Below are positions 5,034-8,331 of a stretch of 8,331 nucleotides of DNA, one piece after another; position 1 is the stretch's first letter; each line of letters begins with the position of its first letter. Source of the DNA: Alphaproteobacteria bacterium (GTDB taxonomy: Bacteria; Pseudomonadota; Alphaproteobacteria; ATCC43930; CGMCC-115725); NCBI GenBank assembly GCA_030039775.1, contig JASHUX010000471.1, positions 1 to 8,331 on the forward strand. Reading direction: 5' to 3'. The translations under genes were made by a program, and so were the position numbers. Below the pieces are notes generated by a model. It was not told where the DNA came from. It saw nothing but the letters and a program-made list of their open reading frames with translations, and did not search any database.

Positions 5034-5896
5034 GTGAGCGGCAACAGCTTTCAAGAACTGATCTTGCGGCTCCAGGGCTATTGGGCGCAAAAGGCTGCGT
5101 CATCCTCCAGCCGTACGATGTCGAGATGGGCGCCGGCACGTTCCATCCGGCGACGACGCTGCGCGCGTTGGGTCGGAGACCGTGGCGTGCCGCCTATGTC
5201 CAGCCGTCGCGCCGCCCTGGCGACGGGCGCTATGGCGAAAACCCCAACCGGCTTCAGCATTACTATCAGTTCCAAGTGATCTTGAAGCCTGCGCCCGCCG
5301 ACAGCCAGAAGCTCTATCTCGACAGCCTCGCGGCGCTCGGCATCGACGCTAAGCGCCACGATATCCGTTTCGTCGAAGACGATTGGGAAAGCCCGACCTT
5401 GGGCGCGTGGGGCCTGGGCTGGGAAGTATGGCTGGACGGCATGGAGGTGTCTCAGTTCACCTACTTCCAGCAGGTCGGCGGGATCGAGTGCGATCCGGTC
5501 TCGACCGAACTCACTTATGGGCTCGAGCGCCTCGCCATGTATGTGCAGGGCGTGAACAATTTCTTCGACATCGATTATAACGGCGCCGGCGTCACTTACG
5601 GCGACGTGTTTCTGCGGGCCGAACGCGAATATTCCGCCTTCAACTTCGAGTTTGCGGACACGGAATTGCTCCTGCGCCATTTCGCCGACGCCGAGAAGGA
5701 ATGCCGAGCGCTGTTGGAGAAAGGCGTGCCGCTGCCGGCCTACGACCAGTGCATCAAGGCCAGCCACACCTTCAATTTGCTCGATGCCCGCGGCGTCGTT
5801 TCGGTGACGGAGCGCGCCGCCTATATCGGCCGCGTGCGCGCGTTGGCGAAGGCCTGCTGCGAGGGTTGGCTCGCCGGCGAAAGCGCCGATGCCTGA
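5034..5896 (+). CDS. glyQ: Glycyl-tRNA synthetase alpha subunit (one-base frameshift near the 5' end as sequenced)
   Basis: GlyQ carries the class II catalytic core of the alpha2beta2 glycyl-tRNA synthetase, which charges tRNA-Gly with glycine using ATP. Family blocks are clear: [76 protein letters not shown] and [11 protein letters not shown]. The N-terminus, from GTG 5034 ([19 protein letters not shown]), is in a different frame from the remainder, which starts GCVILQPYD. The join falls at 5088-5095. One added G there, or a -1 slip, would restore the family order [14 protein letters not shown] and a protein of about 287 residues, which is normal. GTG 5034 is the only start codon after the in-frame stop at 5016-5018, and it has no strong Shine-Dalgarno site. 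The short run GRRPW at 5171-5185 also differs from the usual GPxPW. The gene overlaps glyS by 8 bases. Confidence 0.93.
5088..5095 (+). other. Frameshift site in glyQ
   Basis: In the start-codon frame the codons are CAA AAG GCT; in the downstream frame they are AAA GGC TGC. The frame must change by -1 here to give the conserved protein. Either a G is missing from the AAAAGG run, or the ribosome slips from AAG back to AAA. Both routes give the same amino-acid sequence. Confidence 0.85.
5875..5888 (+). promoter_or_regulatory. Hairpin touching the glyS start codon
   Basis: CGGCG (5875-5879) and CGCCG (5884-5888) pair around AAAG, and the ATG of glyS follows at once. There is no good Shine-Dalgarno site for glyS. 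Together with the 8-base overlap with glyQ, this suggests that glyS translation depends on ribosomes arriving from glyQ, which would help match the two subunits. Confidence 0.4.
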
Positions 5897-7991
5897 GCTG
5901 CTGCTCGAAATCCTGACCGAGGAAATCCCGGCGCGCGTGCAAACGCGGGCGGCCGAGGACTTTCTGCGCCTGACCCGAGAAAAAATCGCCGCGGCCGGCC
6001 TCGATGCCTCCAAGTCGCAAACGTTCGTCACGCCGCGCCGCCTCGTCCTCGTGGTCGAGGATTTGCCGGCGACTCAAGCAGACACGAGCGAAGAGCGCCG
6101 CGGTCCGCGCGTCGGGTCGCTGCAAAACGCGATCGACGGATTTTTGAAGTCGGCCGGCGTGACGTTGGCCCAATGCGAGCAGCGCGATACGGGGAAGGGC
6201 GTATTTTACTTCGCCGTCATCCGCCGCACCGGCGCGGCGACGGCGTCGATCCTGCCCGAACTGTTGCGCGCCGTGATGCTCGACCTGTCGTGGCCGAAAT
6301 CGATGCGGTTTCCGGCGGCGACCTTCCGCTGGGTAAGGCCGATCGATTCCGTGCTCTGCCTGTTCGACGGCAAGACCGTGCCGCTCGATCTCGGCGGCGT
6401 CGTCACCGGCAATATGTCGGAAGGCCACCGCTTTCTGTCCCCGGGCCTGTTCGCGGTTTCCAGTGTTGCCGACTACCGGCAACGCCTGCGCGACGGCCAT
6501 GTCATGCTGGACGCGACGGATCGGAAACAGGCGATCAGCCTCGCGCTGTACGAACGCGCTGCCGAGGCCCAGCTCACGGTCCGCGACGATCCCGGCTTGC
6601 TGGAAGAAGTAACAGGGTTGGTGGAGTGGCCAGTGGTGATGGCGGGAACGATCGAGCCTGCCTTCATGGAATTGCCGTCCGAGGTGCTGACGACCTCGAT
6701 GCGAACGCACTTGAAATATTTCTCGTGCCTCGATCGCGATGGCAGGCTGGCGCCGCGTTTTCTCGTCGTCGCCAACAACATCGCCGACGATGGCGGCAAG
6801 GAGATCGTCGCGGGAAATGAGCGTGTGCTGCGAGCGCGGCTCGCCGATGCACGTTTCTTCTGGGACACGGACCGCAAGATCAAGCTCGAAGCCCGCTTGC
6901 CGAAATTGGCCGAGCGCATCTTCTATCAAGGCCTCGGCACCATGGCCGACAAGGCGGACCGCCTGTCGCAGCTCGCGACCGAAATCGCCTACCAAATTGC
7001 CCGTAACAAGCCCGATCTTCTCGGCGGCGAGCTGGCGCTGCGGCGGAACGCGAAGCGCGCCGGGCAGCTCGCCAAGGCCGACCTAAGCAGCGCCATGGTC
7101 GGTGAATTCCCGGAGCTGCAAGGCATCATGGGCCGCTACTACGCCGAAGCCGAAGGTGAACGCGGCGACGTCGCGCATGCCATTGCCGAGCACTATTCGC
7201 CGCTCGGCCCAAGCGACCGCTGCCCGACGGAGCCGCTCAGCGTCGCGGTCGCCCTGGCGGACAAGCTCGATACGCTGATCGGTTTTTTCATTATCGGCGA
7301 AAAGCCGACCGGATCGAAGGACCCGTTCGCCCTGCGCCGAGCGGCGCTCGGCGTGATCAGGCTCATCCTCGAAAACGAATTGCGCATGTCGCTGTACCAG
7401 GCGATGAAAGGCGCGCTGGCGCTGTGGCAAGATTCGCTCGGCAGCAGCCGTTTCGGCGACCAGCCGATCGTCGAATTGCTCGATTTCTTCGGCGAGCGAC
7501 TGAAGGTGCATCTGCGCGATCGCGGCGTGCGGCACGATCTGATCGCGGCGGTCTTCGCGCTTGGCGAGGACGACCTGGTTCGGCTGACGCGACGCGTTGC
7601 GGCGCTGGCGGCGTTTCTAGCCACGGAGGACGGCGCCAATTTGCTGACCGCCTATCGCCGCGCCGCAAATATCGTCGGGATCGAAGAGAAGCGGGACGGC
7701 GTTACTTATGGTGGCATGCCGGATGCCACAAAATTAATTATTGCGGAAGAAACCGCGTTGGCGGGACGCCTCGACCAAGTGGAACCCATGGTTACCAAGG
7801 CCTTGGAACAAGAGGATTTTGCCGGCGCAATGACGGCCTTGGCGGGGCTTCGGTCCCAAATTGACGCTTTCTTTACGGAGATTACCGTAAATGTCAGGAA
7901 CCAGGAGCTTCGCATCAACCGGCTGAAGCTGCTGGCGCGCATCCGCGATACGTTCGATCGCGTTGCCGATTTTTCCCGCATCGAAGGGTAG
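5889..7991 (+). CDS. glyS: Glycyl-tRNA synthetase beta subunit
   Basis: The 700-residue protein is full length for the beta subunit, which binds and helps position tRNA-Gly for the GlyQ active site in the cytoplasm. It begins with the family signature [15 protein letters not shown] (2-16). Further conserved blocks are FVTPRRL (46-52), WPKSMRF (135-141), RWVRPI (147-152), [16 protein letters not shown] (309-324), [15 protein letters not shown] (405-419, in the HD-like domain) and [18 protein letters not shown] (471-488). The last 150 or so residues are the anticodon-binding DALR-type region, with VTVNVRN-like sequence near the end. The frame is intact throughout, so the frameshift in glyQ is local. 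ATG 5889 overlaps the glyQ stop (ATGCCTGA), which points to translational coupling. ppdK starts 4 bases after the stop. Confidence 0.97.
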   Translation: MPELLLEILTEEIPARVQTRAAEDFLRLTREKIAAAGLDASKSQTFVTPRRLVLVVEDLPATQADTSEERRGPRVGSLQNAIDGFLKSAGVTLAQCEQRDTGKGVFYFAVIRRTGAATASILPELLRAVMLDLSWPKSMRFPAATFRWVRPIDSVLCLFDGKTVPLDLGGVVTGNMSEGHRFLSPGLFAVSSVADYRQRLRDGHVMLDATDRKQAISLALYERAAEAQLTVRDDPGLLEEVTGLVEWPVVMAGTIEPAFMELPSEVLTTSMRTHLKYFSCLDRDGRLAPRFLVVANNIADDGGKEIVAGNERVLRARLADARFFWDTDRKIKLEARLPKLAERIFYQGLGTMADKADRLSQLATEIAYQIARNKPDLLGGELALRRNAKRAGQLAKADLSSAMVGEFPELQGIMGRYYAEAEGERGDVAHAIAEHYSPLGPSDRCPTEPLSVAVALADKLDTLIGFFIIGEKPTGSKDPFALRRAALGVIRLILENELRMSLYQAMKGALALWQDSLGSSRFGDQPIVELLDFFGERLKVHLRDRGVRHDLIAAVFALGEDDLVRLTRRVAALAAFLATEDGANLLTAYRRAANIVGIEEKRDGVTYGGMPDATKLIIAEETALAGRLDQVEPMVTKALEQEDFAGAMTALAGLRSQIDAFFTEITVNVRNQELRINRLKLLARIRDTFDRVADFSRIEG
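7984..7988 (+). promoter_or_regulatory. Ribosome binding site of ppdK
   Basis: AAGGG lies inside the end of glyS, 7 bases before ATG 7996. It favours this ATG; the adjacent in-frame GTG at 7993 is a less likely start. Confidence 0.5.
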
Positions 7992-7995
7992 GGTG

Positions 7996-8331
7996 ATGAC
8001 GAACTGGATTTACAGCTTCGGCGAAGGCACCGCCGACGGCCGCGCCGAGATGAAGAATCTTCTCGGCGGCAAGGGTGCCAATCTCGCCGAGATGAGTCAT
8101 CTCGGCCTGCCGGTGCCACCGGGCTTCACCATCACCACCGAAGTCTGCACCTATTACTACGCGCACGAACATACCTATCCGAGGCAGCTTGCCGGCGACG
8201 TCGAGAAGGCGCTGGCGCTGGTCGAGAAACGCGTCGGCGCCAAGTTCGGCGATGCCGACAATCCGCTTCTGGTGTCCGTGCGCTCCGGCGCCCGTGCTTC
8301 GATGCCGGGCATGATGGACACGGTGCTCAAT
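7996..8331 (+). CDS. ppdK: Pyruvate, phosphate dikinase (N-terminal part, runs off the window)
   Basis: The 112 visible residues match the start of pyruvate, phosphate dikinase, which interconverts pyruvate, ATP and phosphate with phosphoenolpyruvate, AMP and diphosphate. The usual opening [20 protein letters not shown] is followed by the ATP-grasp segment [10 protein letters not shown] (about 24-33) and [14 protein letters not shown]. Further on is [20 protein letters not shown] (about 93-112), with the nucleotide-binding arginine at about 96. In the family the ATP-grasp domain passes phosphate to a swivelling histidine domain and then to pyruvate; those domains are beyond the window. The gene is 4 bases after glyS with its ribosome site in the glyS tail, so it is co-transcribed with glyQS. 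The glyQS-ppdK order is familiar from alphaproteobacteria. Confidence 0.95.
   Translation, partial: MTNWIYSFGEGTADGRAEMKNLLGGKGANLAEMSHLGLPVPPGFTITTEVCTYYYAHEHTYPRQLAGDVEKALALVEKRVGAKFGDADNPLLVSVRSGARASMPGMMDTVLN

Noticed and set aside
5081..5092. TTG 5081 as the true start of glyQ
   Set aside because: It would remove the conserved [13 protein letters not shown] segment, which is present in the neighbouring frame from GTG 5034.
5078..6031. 317-codon open frame on the minus strand
   Set aside because: It is antisense to glyQ and reads as a low-complexity shadow frame.
5772..6995. 407-codon open frame on the minus strand
   Set aside because: It is antisense to the end of glyQ and to glyS, both clearly coding. 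Its sequence is rich in arginine and histidine with no family likeness, as expected for G+C-rich shadow frames.

Overview
This is a G+C-rich stretch of a bacterial chromosome. It is most probably from an alphaproteobacterium in the Hyphomicrobiales/Rhodospirillales range. The grounds are the glyQ-glyS-ppdK order, the style of the GlyQ and GlyS proteins, the CTTGTCAAG-type promoter before a tRNA gene, and the mix of accessory families. I infer the group from family resemblance and not from a search. It reads as housekeeping and core-metabolic DNA. I see no insertion sequence, prophage, CRISPR array or defence island.

Layout. Positions 1-548 (+) hold the C-terminal part of a leucine-carboxyl-methyltransferase-like SAM-dependent methyltransferase. 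Facing it tail to tail, 7 bases away, is a 595-residue ABC exporter/importer of the SbmA/BacA-YddA type with fused membrane and ATPase domains (556-2343, -). Next comes a divergent gap of about 185 bases with small inverted repeats and a good promoter for tRNA-Thr(CGU) (2530-2604, +). Two bases beyond the tRNA CCA end is the stop codon of a NUDT19-like Nudix hydrolase (2607-3347, -). An 88-base divergent gap with a dyad separates it from a stand-alone MetE C-terminal-type methyltransferase (3436-4590, +).

The 79 bases after that gene are a low-G+C island of inverted arrays of a degenerate heptamer (ACTGATA and its complement). This island runs into the start codon of an 83-residue membrane-anchored zinc-ribbon protein (4670-4921, +). 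Then follows glyQ (5034-5896), which overlaps glyS by 8 bases (5889-7991). Four bases further on, ppdK starts and runs off the window (7996-8331).

How the genes work together. GlyQ and GlyS form the alpha2beta2 glycyl-tRNA synthetase. The ppdK start lies so close to glyS that the three are almost certainly co-transcribed. The tRNA-Thr, Nudix enzyme, ABC transporter, methyltransferase and MetE-like enzyme look like separate transcription units.

The two observations most worth a second look are these. First, glyQ, an essential gene, is broken as written by a one-base frameshift at 5088-5095, which may be a sequence error or a -1 slip on A-AAG. Second, the heptamer repeat island seems to supply the start codon of the small zinc-ribbon gene. 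I did not find a convincing undescribed multi-gene system here.
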